A model generated the notes under the pieces. That model made no database searches, had not been told where the DNA came from, and was given only the letters and a program-made list of their open reading frames with translations. Shown here piece after piece: positions 25,722 through 34,317 of a DNA stretch of 64,000 nt (within the stretch, counting starts at the first letter, position 1; every line of letters starts with the position of its first letter). Source of the stretch: Caldisericum exile_A. Its GTDB lineage: Bacteria > Caldisericota > Caldisericia > Caldisericales > Caldisericaceae. A program made the position numbers and the translations under genes. The stretch covers positions 248,001 to 312,000 of the forward strand of contig NZ_JBLOBF010000001.1 of NCBI RefSeq assembly GCF_047785965.1. Direction: 5' to 3'.

Positions 25722-27130
25722 AGATCAAAAAATACAAAATTCTTGTCGCTGATGACGAAGAAAATATAAGAATGCTTTTAAGTGAGACCTTAAAGGATGA
25801 AAGTTATGAGGTTGTCGAAGTTAATAACGGGAAGGATGCTATTGAACAAGTTAAAAAGAATGATTTTGATTGCGTCTTATTAGATGTTCGTATGCCAATT
25901 TTGGATGGGATGGAAGCCTTTCTCAAGATAAGAGAAATTAGGAATAACCTGCCGGTTATTTTTTTGACTGCTTATGGAAGCTCTGATCTTGCCATTAAAG
26001 CAATGAAAAAAGGAGCATACGACTATCTTACAAAACCTTTCGATATTGAAGAATTAAAAATAAAAGTTAAAAAAGCAATTGAACTTAAAGAGCTCACAGA
26101 AAATGCTCCAAGTTTTGAAAAAGGAGAAAATCGATATGAAGCAGATGAAATTATTGGAAACTCACCTAAAATGCAGGAAGTTTTTAAAGAAATAGGAAAG
26201 GTAGCGGAATCTGATGCAACCGTCTTAATAAGAGGTGAGAGTGGTACCGGAAAAGAACTTGTGGCAAAAGCAATTCACCATCACAGCACAAGGAAGAACA
26301 AGCCGTTTGTCGTAGTTAATTGCGCAGCGATTCCTGAAAGTCTCCTTGAATCAGAATTATTCGGTCATGAAAAAGGTGCTTTCACAGATGCATATACAAA
26401 AAGAATCGGTAAATTTGAGCAAGCTAACGAAGGTACAATTTTCTTGGATGAAATAGGAGACATGAGTTTGAATCTCCAAGCAAAGCTTCTTCGGGTTCTC
26501 CAAGAAAAGACTTTCAACCGTGTCGGTGGTAATGAGACGATTATAACTACTGCAAGAGTTCTTGCTGCAACAAACAGGAATCTTGAGAAATTAGTTGAAT
26601 CTGGAGAATTTAGAGAAGATTTATTTTATAGATTGAATGTTGTCACAATTTGGCTTCCTCCTCTTAGAGAAAGAAAAGAAGATATTCCATTACTTGTTAA
26701 TTATTTTGTTAGTAAGTATTCTGAAAAATATAAGAAAAATGTTAGAGGAGTTTCAAAAGAAGTCCTTGAACTTTTCATGGATTACAATTGGCCAGGTAAT
26801 GTAAGAGAGCTAGAAAACGCAATTGCAAGGGGAGTTATAGTAACTTCTGCCCCTTTAATTTTATTAGAAGATTTACCTCAGACATTGCAAAATAAAATAA
26901 AGAGTGAAGAATACAACAAAACAGAAGTTGAAGAAGAAAACTTAAACTTACCAAAACTGATAGAAAAGATTGAAAAAGAGGCTATTATTAAGGCTCTTGA
27001 AAAAGCTCAAGGCAATAAGACAAAGGCAGCGCAAATTTTGGGTATTTCACGAAAGTCTTTATTTAATAAACTGCGATACTACAATTTAATGCAGGAAGGA
27101 GAAGAAAATGGAAAATTTGAAGATAATTGA
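25718..27130 (+). CDS. NtrC-family sigma-54-dependent response regulator
   Basis: A 470-residue regulator. The receiver domain has phosphoacceptor D56, the AAA+ domain has Walker A GESGTGKE (173-180) and Walker B GTIFLDEIGDM, and a C-terminal Fis-type helix-turn-helix ends the chain (KTKAAQILGISRKSLFNKL). The sigma-54 contact loop reads GAFTDA (220-225) in place of the usual GAFTGA, a variant seen in some activators. It starts at GTG 25718. It presumably activates sigma-54 promoters in response to its partner kinase, but no clear -24/-12 promoter was noticed in the window's intergenic regions. Confidence 0.93.
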   Translation: MKIKKYKILVADDEENIRMLLSETLKDESYEVVEVNNGKDAIEQVKKNDFDCVLLDVRMPILDGMEAFLKIREIRNNLPVIFLTAYGSSDLAIKAMKKGAYDYLTKPFDIEELKIKVKKAIELKELTENAPSFEKGENRYEADEIIGNSPKMQEVFKEIGKVAESDATVLIRGESGTGKELVAKAIHHHSTRKNKPFVVVNCAAIPESLLESELFGHEKGAFTDAYTKRIGKFEQANEGTIFLDEIGDMSLNLQAKLLRVLQEKTFNRVGGNETIITTARVLAATNRNLEKLVESGEFREDLFYRLNVVTIWLPPLRERKEDIPLLVNYFVSKYSEKYKKNVRGVSKEVLELFMDYNWPGNVRELENAIARGVIVTSAPLILLEDLPQTLQNKIKSEEYNKTEVEEENLNLPKLIEKIEKEAIIKALEKAQGNKTKAAQILGISRKSLFNKLRYYNLMQEGEENGKFEDN

Positions 27131-28289
27131 TGAATTCAAGGAGGAAGTAATATCTTTAAGAAGAGAAATCCATATGTATCCTGAAACGGCATTTGAAGAA
27201 TATAGAACTTCTGATCTTGTTTACAATTACCTTTCTAAACTCGGACTTGAAGTCAAAAAAGGTATAAATAAGACAGGAGTTGTCGCTGAGTTAAAAGTTA
27301 ACAATGCAAAGGGAACAGTTCTTTTGAGAGCTGATATGGATGCATTGCCAATTCAAGAAGAAAATGAAGTGCCATATAAATCAAGAAAAGATGGAAAAAT
27401 GCATGCATGTGGACATGATGCGCATACTGCAATGCTTCTTGTAGCATCTAAGGTTTTAACTCAAATGAAAGAAGATGTGAATTTTAACGTGAAATTTGTT
27501 TTTCAACCATCTGAAGAAAGAGATCCTGGTGGAGCAATTGGAATGATTGAAGAAGGAATACTTGAAAATCCTCATGTAGATTTTGTTTTTGGATTGCATG
27601 TTGCAGGTTTCTATAAAGCAAACACAATACATATTAGAGAGGGCGTAATGATGGCTGAGGCTGATAGTTTCAAAATCAAAATAAAGGGATCAGGTGGACA
27701 TGGAGCATACCCTCATAAAGCAGTTGATCCAATCCTAATTGCTTCTCATATTGTAATTGCTCTCCAAGCTATCATTTCGAGGGAAATTGATCCTCTTGAG
27801 CCTGCAGTATTGTCTTTTGGGAAAATTTCTTCTGGTGACGTTTTTAACGTTATTCCAGAAACAGCAGAACTTGAAGGAACTGTCAGAACTTTAAAAGATG
27901 AAGTATCTAAATTTATCAAAGATAGAATAGAACAAAACTCGTCTCAAATAGCTCAAGCATTCAGAGGAAATGCAACCTTAGAATACAATTTTGGATATCC
28001 TCCATTGATTAACCATAAAATTGCAGTGGATTTTATTAGAGATATTGCAAGAGAAGTTGTAGGCTATGATAAAATTTTTGAGGCTCCAGTATCTATGGGT
28101 GGCGAAGATATGGCTTATTTTCTAAGAGAGAGATCGGGTGCTTTTTACTGGCTTGGTGCATTGAATGAAGAGAAGGGAATAATTTTTCCAAATCATTCTC
28201 CAAAATTTGATATTGACGAGGACATTCTTCCCACAGGTGTAAAAATGCATGTTGCAACAGTTCTAAACTTGGGAAAGCTTTATAAATAA
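27108..28289 (+). CDS. M20-family amidohydrolase/carboxypeptidase
   Basis: A 393-residue zinc metallopeptidase of the M20D (hippurate hydrolase/N-acyl-amino-acid amidohydrolase/IAA-amino acid hydrolase-like) group. It shows RADMDALPIQEEN, the metal motif CGHDAHTAMLL, QPSEERDPGGAIGMI and a late MGGEDMAYF. A dimerisation lid domain lies between residues 170 and 290 (GSGGHGAYPHKAVDPI). It overlaps the regulator gene by 23 bases and has AGGAAGGAG at its start, so it may be regulated with the two-component pair. Its acyl or amino acid substrate cannot be told. Confidence 0.9.
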   Translation: MENLKIIDEFKEEVISLRREIHMYPETAFEEYRTSDLVYNYLSKLGLEVKKGINKTGVVAELKVNNAKGTVLLRADMDALPIQEENEVPYKSRKDGKMHACGHDAHTAMLLVASKVLTQMKEDVNFNVKFVFQPSEERDPGGAIGMIEEGILENPHVDFVFGLHVAGFYKANTIHIREGVMMAEADSFKIKIKGSGGHGAYPHKAVDPILIASHIVIALQAIISREIDPLEPAVLSFGKISSGDVFNVIPETAELEGTVRTLKDEVSKFIKDRIEQNSSQIAQAFRGNATLEYNFGYPPLINHKIAVDFIRDIAREVVGYDKIFEAPVSMGGEDMAYFLRERSGAFYWLGALNEEKGIIFPNHSPKFDIDEDILPTGVKMHVATVLNLGKLYK

Positions 28290-28383
28290 AAACCGATCGA
28301 TTTAAAAAATACTTTGAGGAATTTCATCTTATTATATTTTTAGTATTTTTCTTTCGACATTTCAACATTTTATAAAATAGTAC

Positions 28384-28410
28384 TTGACAAATTTACAACC
28401 AGTTTATAAT
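28384..28410 (+). promoter_or_regulatory. Promoter of the decayed WG-repeat gene
   Basis: Consensus TTGACA at 28384-28389 and consensus TATAAT at 28405-28410, but with only a 15-base spacer. GAGGAG lies a few bases before the ATG at 28430. The short spacer may be one of the decay lesions. From 28290 to 28383 I see nothing else. Confidence 0.5.
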
Positions 28411-28429
28411 TTTATTGAGGAGTTGTGAG

Positions 28430-29466
28430 ATGATTTGTGAGATTTTAAATTTTTTTATTGGAGTTTTCTGAAAATTATTTCATTCTTCTGTTTTCAAAAA
28501 AATCTAAGAGTAATTACACTTTTTCTGCGTTACTAAGAACATTAACTATTATTTTAGTTTTTGTTTTTGTTGATTACAATTCTTTCTCAAGTGCAAATAA
28601 GGAAACAAAAACTAATAATAAGGGGAAGAGAATTGGGGCAAAGTGCAAATGAGCAAAAGGAACAATCAACGATTACAGCAAAAATCATTCCAATTTGAAA
28701 AAATGAACTTTGGGGCTTTGTAACAAAAATAAGAACGTAGTACTACAAGCATCTTACGACAATGTCTTACCTTTTTCAGAAGGACTTGCAGCAGTTGATA
28801 AGATCTATAATGGAGATTTTTGATAAAGTGGGAAACTTGATTATCCCTATGCAATTTAATTCGTTTATTCATTAACAAGGTTTAGCTCTGGTTAGTTGGA
28901 GTGAAAGTTGGGTTTTCATTGAAAAGCGCGGAAAGAAATGCTTTTGATAAAATTTTTGACGATGCTCAACCTTTTAAAGATGGTTATGCTGTTGTGGAAT
29001 TCGGCAAATACCCAGATACTTGATATGGATTTATAAATAAAACTGGAAACTTATTAATTCCTACTAACTTTAAGTGGGGCAAACCCATTTTTTGACGGAA
29101 TTGCCAATGTTCAAACAGAAAACAGTTGGACGTTTATAAAGACTAAATGCGAAAAATAATTTGGAAGAGTATTTAATTCAGAGAACAAAATTAGTAGTGG
29201 GCTTGCTGCAGTTATTGTTAACGGAAATTGGAGTTATATTAATGCAAACGGTAATATAGAAATTTCTCCACACTATGACACTACAAATTATTCAGCGAAG
29301 ATATTACAGCTGTTTTGCTTAATGGAAAACATGGCTATGCTGATAAAAAAGGAAACTTTGTAATTCGAAATATATTTGATTTTGCTAATGATTTTAGGAG
29401 GGTATTGCGCTTATCCTATTATATAATGATTGGGTATATATGGACAAAAAAGAAACACAATTTTAG
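28430..29466 (+). pseudogene. Decayed secreted WG-repeat protein gene
   Basis: Fragments in all three plus frames read as one protein: a signal-peptide-like stretch (TLTIILVFVFVDYNSFSSA, from about 28550) and then six or so WG repeats. Examples are ASYDNVLPFSEGLAAVD, FDKVGNLIIPMQF, FDDAQPFKDGYAVVEF, YGFINKTGNLLIPTNF, SGLAAVIVNGNWSYINANG and GIALILLYNDWVYMDKKETQF before a final TAG. I count at least six frame changes and two in-frame stops (after FI-H and after PDT), so it cannot be one functional protein. The promoter and ribosome binding site remain. WG-repeat proteins bind peptides or surfaces, but the role here is unknown. Confidence 0.85.
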
Positions 29467-29518
29467 CAAAGAATATTTGTTTATAATAATAATACATTTT
29501 TAAAATATGTTTTTTGCA

Positions 29519-29564
29519 TTTTTTATATTTAAGCAATAGTGCAATATTGCTTAAATATAAAAAA
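29519..29564. repeat. Perfect 20-bp inverted repeat with a 6-base loop
   Basis: The arm at 29519-29538 (ending TTTAAGCAATA) is an exact reverse complement of 29545-29564, around the loop GTGCAA. The stem is very AT-rich with an oligo-T/oligo-A base. No T run follows on either strand, so it is not a standard intrinsic terminator. It lies between the pseudogene and the rpsB promoter. From 29565 to 29721 I see nothing else but AT-rich sequence. Confidence 0.85.
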
Positions 29565-29721
29565 CATCATTCAATTCTCATTTAATGAAGGTTATTTATT
29601 CGTTTGTAGCAATTTTATGATTTTATTTTGGGATTATAAGTCGATTTACTATAGTAAATATAACTGATTATAATGATTTCAGCTTAAATAAAACTTGATT
29701 TTTTTCATTAAATCCTTAAAA

Positions 29722-29828
29722 TATAATGATACAATTACACACCATCCGGATTTTCGGAAAGTGCAGCAATTCTTCTGCCTCCGAGAAGATGAAGGATGGG
29801 AGGAAAAACTATATTAGGAGGTTAAATT
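29722..29828 (+). promoter_or_regulatory. rpsB promoter and structured mRNA leader
   Basis: TATAAT at 29722-29727 (weak -35) predicts a start near 29734, hence a leader of about 95 bases. This leader can form one long hairpin: CCATCC (29742-29747) with GGATGG (29794-29799), TTTTCGGA (29751-29758) with TCCGAGAA (29780-29787), and GCAG (29763-29766) with CTGC (29775-29778), around the loop CAATTCTT. The ribosome binding site AGGAGG (29816-29821) lies outside it. By position it may be an S2 autoregulatory site, which is inference. It matches no riboswitch I recognise. Confidence 0.6.
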
Positions 29829-30605
29829 ATGAGTGTAGTATCAATGAAGGAACTACTGGAAGCAGGTGTCCATTTTGGACATCAAACTAAGAGATGGGAT
29901 CCCAGAATGAAAGAATATATTTTTACAGAAAGAAATGGGATCCATATTTTTGACCTTAGGCTTACCGTAAAAAAAATCGAAGAAGCCTATAAATTTGTAG
30001 TAGACATTACAAGACAGGGTGGAAAAATCATTTTTGTTGGAACAAAAAAGGCCGCTCAGGACATTGTTAAAGAAGAAGCAGAAAGGTGTGGAATGCCTTA
30101 TGTCAATGAACGTTGGGTAGGAGGACTTTTAACCAATTTTCAAACTGTAAGAAAAAGTATTAATAGATTAAAAGAACTTGAAAAACTCGAGACAGAGGGC
30201 TATTTTGACACCATTTCTGTGAAGGAAAGAGTAAAACTTGAAAGAGAGCTAGCGAAACTGAGAAAGCTTTACGCCGGTTTAAAGGACATGGTTACATTGC
30301 CATGGGCTATTTTTGTAACCGATACTCATAAAGAGAGAAGTGCAATATTAGAAGCAAGAAAAATCAAAATTCCAATTATCGGTATATGTGATACAAACTC
30401 CAATCCTGAGGAAATAGATTATCCTATTCCTGGAAATGACGATGCTATTCGCTCTCTTAGGCTTATCACTTCGATAATTGCAAATGCAGTTATTGAGGGA
30501 AGAGAAGGAAAAATTGAAAGAGAAGAAACACAAGAGGAAGTTACTGAAGAAGAACTCCTTACTAAGGAGTTTGATTTTGAAGAATATGAAGATTACAAAA
30601 AATAA
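29829..30605 (+). CDS. rpsB: 30S ribosomal protein S2
   Basis: A 258-residue S2 protein of the small subunit. MKELLEAGVHFGHQTKRWDPRMKEYIF, FVGTKKAAQDIV, NERWVGGLLTNFQTV and the DTNSNPEEIDYPIPGNDDAIRS region near the C-terminus are all canonical. A charged tail of about 35 residues follows. AGGAGG is well spaced before the ATG. It is the first gene of the rpsB-tsf-pyrH-frr unit, with a structured leader that may give feedback control. Confidence 0.98.
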   Translation: MSVVSMKELLEAGVHFGHQTKRWDPRMKEYIFTERNGIHIFDLRLTVKKIEEAYKFVVDITRQGGKIIFVGTKKAAQDIVKEEAERCGMPYVNERWVGGLLTNFQTVRKSINRLKELEKLETEGYFDTISVKERVKLERELAKLRKLYAGLKDMVTLPWAIFVTDTHKERSAILEARKIKIPIIGICDTNSNPEEIDYPIPGNDDAIRSLRLITSIIANAVIEGREGKIEREETQEEVTEEELLTKEFDFEEYEDYKK

Positions 30606-30625
30606 TAGAAAAGAGGTGATTTTAT

Positions 30626-31213
30626 ATGGGTTTAGATTTAATTAAAGAATTACGTGCAAGAACAGGCGCAGGTATTTCAGACTGTAAAAAAGCTTTAGAA
30701 GAAGCAAATGGCGATATTGAGAAGGCAATAGATATTTTAAGAGAAAAGGGAATTGCAAAAGCAGTTAAGAAAGCCGGCCGTGTAACAAACGAAGGCGTCG
30801 TTGCTGCATATATACACCCTGGAAGTCAGCTTGGAGTATTAGTTGAAGTAAATTGTGAAACGGACTTTGTTGCAAGAACTGACGAATTTAAAAAATTAGC
30901 AGATGAAATAGCTCTTCAAATTGCAGCCTCTTCACCTGATTATATTTCTCGTGAAGACGTACCTGCCGAAGTAATTGAAAAGGAAAAGGAAATTTATAGA
31001 AAGCAGCTAGAGGAAGAAGGAAAACCTGCAAATGTTATAGAAAGAATCATAGAGGGAAAAATTGAGACTTTTTATAAGGAACGTTGCCTGCTTGAGCAGC
31101 CATATCTAAGAGACGAAAATCTAACAATTGAACAATTAATTAAAGAACATATTTCAAAGTTTGGTGAAAATATAACTGTAAGAAGGTTTGCTCGTTTCAA
31201 GGTAGGTGAATAA
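30626..31213 (+). CDS. tsf: Translation elongation factor Ts
   Basis: EF-Ts exchanges GDP for GTP on EF-Tu. The N-terminal UBA-like domain (LIKELRARTGAGISDCKKALEEANGDIEKAIDILRE) and the core contact VEVNCETDFVARTDEF are present. At 195 residues it is the short form with a single core subdomain repeat, as in Thermotoga and Thermus, shorter than the 283 residues of E. coli. It lies 20 bases after rpsB with AGAGGTGAT upstream. Confidence 0.97.
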   Translation: MGLDLIKELRARTGAGISDCKKALEEANGDIEKAIDILREKGIAKAVKKAGRVTNEGVVAAYIHPGSQLGVLVEVNCETDFVARTDEFKKLADEIALQIAASSPDYISREDVPAEVIEKEKEIYRKQLEEEGKPANVIERIIEGKIETFYKERCLLEQPYLRDENLTIEQLIKEHISKFGENITVRRFARFKVGE

Positions 31214-31215
31214 AT

Positions 31216-31929
31216 TTGCCACAGTATAGAAGAATTATTCTAAAATTGAGTGGCGAGGCTTTGGCAGATGTAGATGGCGTAGGTATTAGTAAAAACACAT
31301 TGGAAGAACTTGCCGAACAAGTTGCGTACTTACATAATCAAGGAATAGAAATAGGTATTGTAATTGGTGGCGGAAATATTCTAAGGGGTGCTGAGGCTGA
31401 AAAATTAGGAATAGATCGAGCAACTGGCGATTATATGGGAATGCTTGCAACAATTATTAATGCACTTGCTCTTCAAAATGCATTATTGCAAAGAGAACTT
31501 GATGCAAGGGTGATGTCGAGCTTTACTATACCAGAAGTTGCAGAACCTTATATTCTTGCAAAAGCGCTTTCTCACTTTTCCAAAAGAAGAGTAATTATTT
31601 TTGGGGGAGGTACAGGACTCCCCTTTTTTAGCACGGATACCACTGCAGCACTTCGAGCTCTTGAATTAAAAGCAGATGCAATTTTCAAAGCAACTAAAGT
31701 AGATGCGGTTTACTCAGATGATCCAATAAAAAATATGAACGCTGTAAAATACGAAACAATAACTTACACCGAATTTCTTTTAAAGAATCTAAAAGTAATG
31801 GACGCAACTGCTGTATCTCTGTGCAGGGATTTTAAACTGCCGATAGTTATTTTTAGTATAAAAGGTAAAGATACACTGGTAAAAGCGGTAATTGAAGGAA
31901 AAGTAGGAACTGTAATAAAGGAGGGATAG
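31216..31929 (+). CDS. pyrH: Uridylate kinase
   Basis: PyrH makes UDP from UMP. The 237-residue amino-acid-kinase-fold protein begins ILKLSGEALADVDGVGIS and has VIGGGNILRG, GDYMGMLATIINALALQ and GGTGLPFFSTDTTAALRA, all typical. The start is TTG at 31216, two bases after the tsf stop, with GGTAGGTG upstream. No in-frame ATG or GTG lies closer. It sits in the conserved tsf-pyrH-frr order. Confidence 0.96.
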   Translation: MPQYRRIILKLSGEALADVDGVGISKNTLEELAEQVAYLHNQGIEIGIVIGGGNILRGAEAEKLGIDRATGDYMGMLATIINALALQNALLQRELDARVMSSFTIPEVAEPYILAKALSHFSKRRVIIFGGGTGLPFFSTDTTAALRALELKADAIFKATKVDAVYSDDPIKNMNAVKYETITYTEFLLKNLKVMDATAVSLCRDFKLPIVIFSIKGKDTLVKAVIEGKVGTVIKEG

Positions 31930-31932
31930 AGA

Positions 31933-32502
31933 ATGAATGCAGAATTAGAGAAGAAAATCTTGAGCGAAGCAGAAGAAAAAATGAAAAAGGCAATAGAAGT
32001 AATGGAACGCGAGTTTGCAAAAATTATGGCAACACGTGTTACTCCAGAAATTCTTGATCCTGTAAAAGTTGAGGCTTATGGGACTTTGATGCCGTTAAAA
32101 CAGGTTGCAACAGTTGTTGCACCTAAACCAAGACTCTTGGTTATTGAACCATGGGATAAATCACTTTTAAAGGAAATTGAACGAGCTATACTTAAGGCAA
32201 ATTTGGGAGTAACTCCTCAGAGTGACGGGACAACAATTACCCTTCCTTTTCCTAAGCTTACAGAAGAAGAAAGGCAGAAATTTGTAGTGCAAGTCAAAAA
32301 ACTTGCAGAAGAATTTCGTGAGGAAATAAGAGCAATTAGACGTGATGAAATTGAAAAAGTAAAAACTATGGAAAAGAATAAAGAAATTTCAGAGGATGAT
32401 AAATTTAGACTCCAAGAAAAGGTACAACAACTTACCGAAAAATATATTGATATAATTGATGAAAGACTCGAAAAGAAAGAAAAAGAAATATTGGAGGTTT
32501 AA
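31933..32502 (+). CDS. frr: Ribosome recycling factor
   Basis: RRF splits the post-termination ribosome with EF-G. The 189-residue protein (family about 185) has FAKIMATRVTPEILDPVKVEAYGT, LLVIEPWDKSLLKEIERAI and the C-terminal helix VKKLAEEFREEIRAIRRDEIEKVK. GGAGGGA precedes the ATG. The stop overlaps the uppS ATG by one base (TAATG). Confidence 0.97.
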   Translation: MNAELEKKILSEAEEKMKKAIEVMEREFAKIMATRVTPEILDPVKVEAYGTLMPLKQVATVVAPKPRLLVIEPWDKSLLKEIERAILKANLGVTPQSDGTTITLPFPKLTEEERQKFVVQVKKLAEEFREEIRAIRRDEIEKVKTMEKNKEISEDDKFRLQEKVQQLTEKYIDIIDERLEKKEKEILEV

Positions 32503-33191
32503 TGGATAAAATCTCTTCCGTTCCCAAACATGTTGCAATAATCATGGATGGGAACGGAAGGTGGGCTGTTGAAAAAGGTTTAAAAAGAATAGAAGGACAC
32601 AGAGCAGGCGTAAAGGTAGTAAAAGAAATAGTTGAGGCATCAGTAGAAGTAGGTGTTAAGTATTTAACTTTATATGCTTTTTCTACCGAAAATTGGAAAA
32701 GGAGTACTGAAGAGGTTTCTTTTTTGCTTAATCTATTTGTTGATGCAATTCAGAACTATATACCTGAATTAAAAGAAAACTCTATAAAACTAAATTTCAT
32801 TGGCGATTTTTCTCCACTTCCTATGCCATTAAGGAAAACAATGGAATATGCAATTAAAGAAACTGAATCAGGTTCGAAATTGGTCTTGACAATAGCAATT
32901 AACTACGGCGGAAGACATGAGATAGTTGAAGCATGTAAGAAAATTTGTAAAAGTGGAGAAGATATTAATGAGACAAATTTTTTGAAATACCTTTACACTT
33001 TTAATCTACCTGATCCTGATTTATTAATAAGAACGAGTGGTGAAATGAGAATAAGTAATTTTCTTCTTTTCCAAATAGCATATACTGAACTATACTTCAC
33101 AAAAACACTTTGGCCTGATTTTACAAAAGAAGAATTTTTTAAAATACTTGAAGACTTTAGTAAAAGAGAGAGAAGGTTTGGTGGTGTCTAA
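32502..33191 (+). CDS. uppS: Undecaprenyl diphosphate synthase
   Basis: This cis-prenyltransferase extends farnesyl diphosphate to the C55 lipid carrier for cell wall synthesis. The 229 residues include VAIIMDGNGRWA with catalytic D16, ITLYAFSTENWKR-like LTLYAFSTENWKRS, and the C-terminal PDLLIRTSGEMRISNFLLFQ and YFTKTLWPDF. It begins within the frr stop, with GGAGG upstream. cdsA, usually found between uppS and dxr, is absent; dxr follows at once. Confidence 0.97.
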   Translation: MDKISSVPKHVAIIMDGNGRWAVEKGLKRIEGHRAGVKVVKEIVEASVEVGVKYLTLYAFSTENWKRSTEEVSFLLNLFVDAIQNYIPELKENSIKLNFIGDFSPLPMPLRKTMEYAIKETESGSKLVLTIAINYGGRHEIVEACKKICKSGEDINETNFLKYLYTFNLPDPDLLIRTSGEMRISNFLLFQIAYTELYFTKTLWPDFTKEEFFKILEDFSKRERRFGGV

Positions 33192-34317
33192 AAGAATTGT
33201 TATATTCGGTTCTACTGGTACCTTAGGTAGAAAGTCTTTTGATTTAGCTTTAAAACTTGGATTTAAAATTGTCGGTCTTACTGCTTTTAAGAATTTGGAG
33301 GGAATAAATAAGCAAGTAGAAATTGCAAAGCCATCCTTCATCGCATTAGATGGACAGTTCATCCATAATTTTGAATCCGCTAATACTAAAGTTTGCGCTC
33401 TTGAGAATGTTCATGAATGTCTACTAGAAGTAAAACCTGATCTTGTGCTTTTTCTTGCCTCTGGCATTTCTTCTGCACAGTCTATTAAGGTTTGCATTGA
33501 TAATGGAATCAGAATAGGGATAGCAAATAAAGAGAGTATAATTTCATTTGGTGAAATACTTTTTGAGAACAGAGAATATGGTGACAATGTAATTCCGATT
33601 GACTCAGAAGCTTCAGCAGTTTTCCAAATTCTAAAAGGTGAAGAGAAGGAATCAATAGAAAAAATTATTATTACTGCATCAGGAGGTCCTTTTTTTGGCT
33701 ATAAAAGAGAAACTCTTCAAAGAGTTAATTTGGATGATGTTCTTAAGCATCCAAATTGGCAAATGGGAAAAAAAATTACAGTAGATTCAGCAAACCTTGT
33801 AAATAAAGCGTTTGAAATAATTGAGACTCATTTTTTATTTAATGTTCCGTATTCAATAATCGAGGCCCTAGTCCAGCGAGAAAGCGTGATCCACGCAATG
33901 GTAGAATTTGTTGATGGTGAAATTAAAGGGCTTTTAAGTAAGCCAGATATGTTATTGCCTATTCAGTATGCATTAACATATCCTCAAAGAGTGGAATTTA
34001 ACTTGCAAAGGCTTGATTTAGCATCATTGGGAAAACTTACATTCTATGAAATCGATAGAGAAACTTTTCCACTTTTTGACGTGATATTAAACTATGCAAT
34101 GCTTGGAGGAACATATTTACCTTCTATTGTTGCAATTGACGAAGTTTTGGTTGAGAAATTCATAAATGGCGAAATTAAATTCCTTGATATTGAGAGACTG
34201 TTTATAGAATTTCTTAGCAAAGTTGAATACCAAAAGATTGGCTCATTGGAGGAAGCCAAGTTTGTTTATAATGAGATAAAAAACAAAGTAATTGAATTTG
34301 TGAGGAGAAAAATATGA
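33184..34317 (+). CDS. dxr: 1-deoxy-D-xylulose-5-phosphate reductoisomerase
   Basis: Dxr converts DXP to MEP with NADPH. The 377-residue protein has the nucleotide loop GSTGTLGRKS, ANKESIISFG, the metal ligands in PIDSEASAVFQ, ITASGGPF and MGKKITVDSANLVNKAFEIIE. The frame is open from 33148 inside uppS. GTG at 33184 (or 33181) with AGAGAAGG a few bases upstream gives the normal N-terminus MSKRIVIFG, so it is chosen. It shares ATGA with rseP. Confidence 0.95.
   Translation: MSKRIVIFGSTGTLGRKSFDLALKLGFKIVGLTAFKNLEGINKQVEIAKPSFIALDGQFIHNFESANTKVCALENVHECLLEVKPDLVLFLASGISSAQSIKVCIDNGIRIGIANKESIISFGEILFENREYGDNVIPIDSEASAVFQILKGEEKESIEKIIITASGGPFFGYKRETLQRVNLDDVLKHPNWQMGKKITVDSANLVNKAFEIIETHFLFNVPYSIIEALVQRESVIHAMVEFVDGEIKGLLSKPDMLLPIQYALTYPQRVEFNLQRLDLASLGKLTFYEIDRETFPLFDVILNYAMLGGTYLPSIVAIDEVLVEKFINGEIKFLDIERLFIEFLSKVEYQKIGSLEEAKFVYNEIKNKVIEFVRRKI

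Noticed and set aside
28458..28652. A 64-residue frame as a small secreted protein
   Set aside because: It is the shifted signal-peptide part of the decayed WG-repeat gene, downstream of that gene's own ATG at 28430.
29315..29503. A 62-residue frame after the WG-repeat fragments, as an independent gene
   Set aside because: Its first part is a WG-repeat remnant and it has no ribosome binding site; it belongs to the pseudogene.
29733..29800. The rpsB leader as a known riboswitch
   Set aside because: The hairpin lacks the conserved cores of the riboswitch classes I can recall, and the gene is a ribosomal protein.
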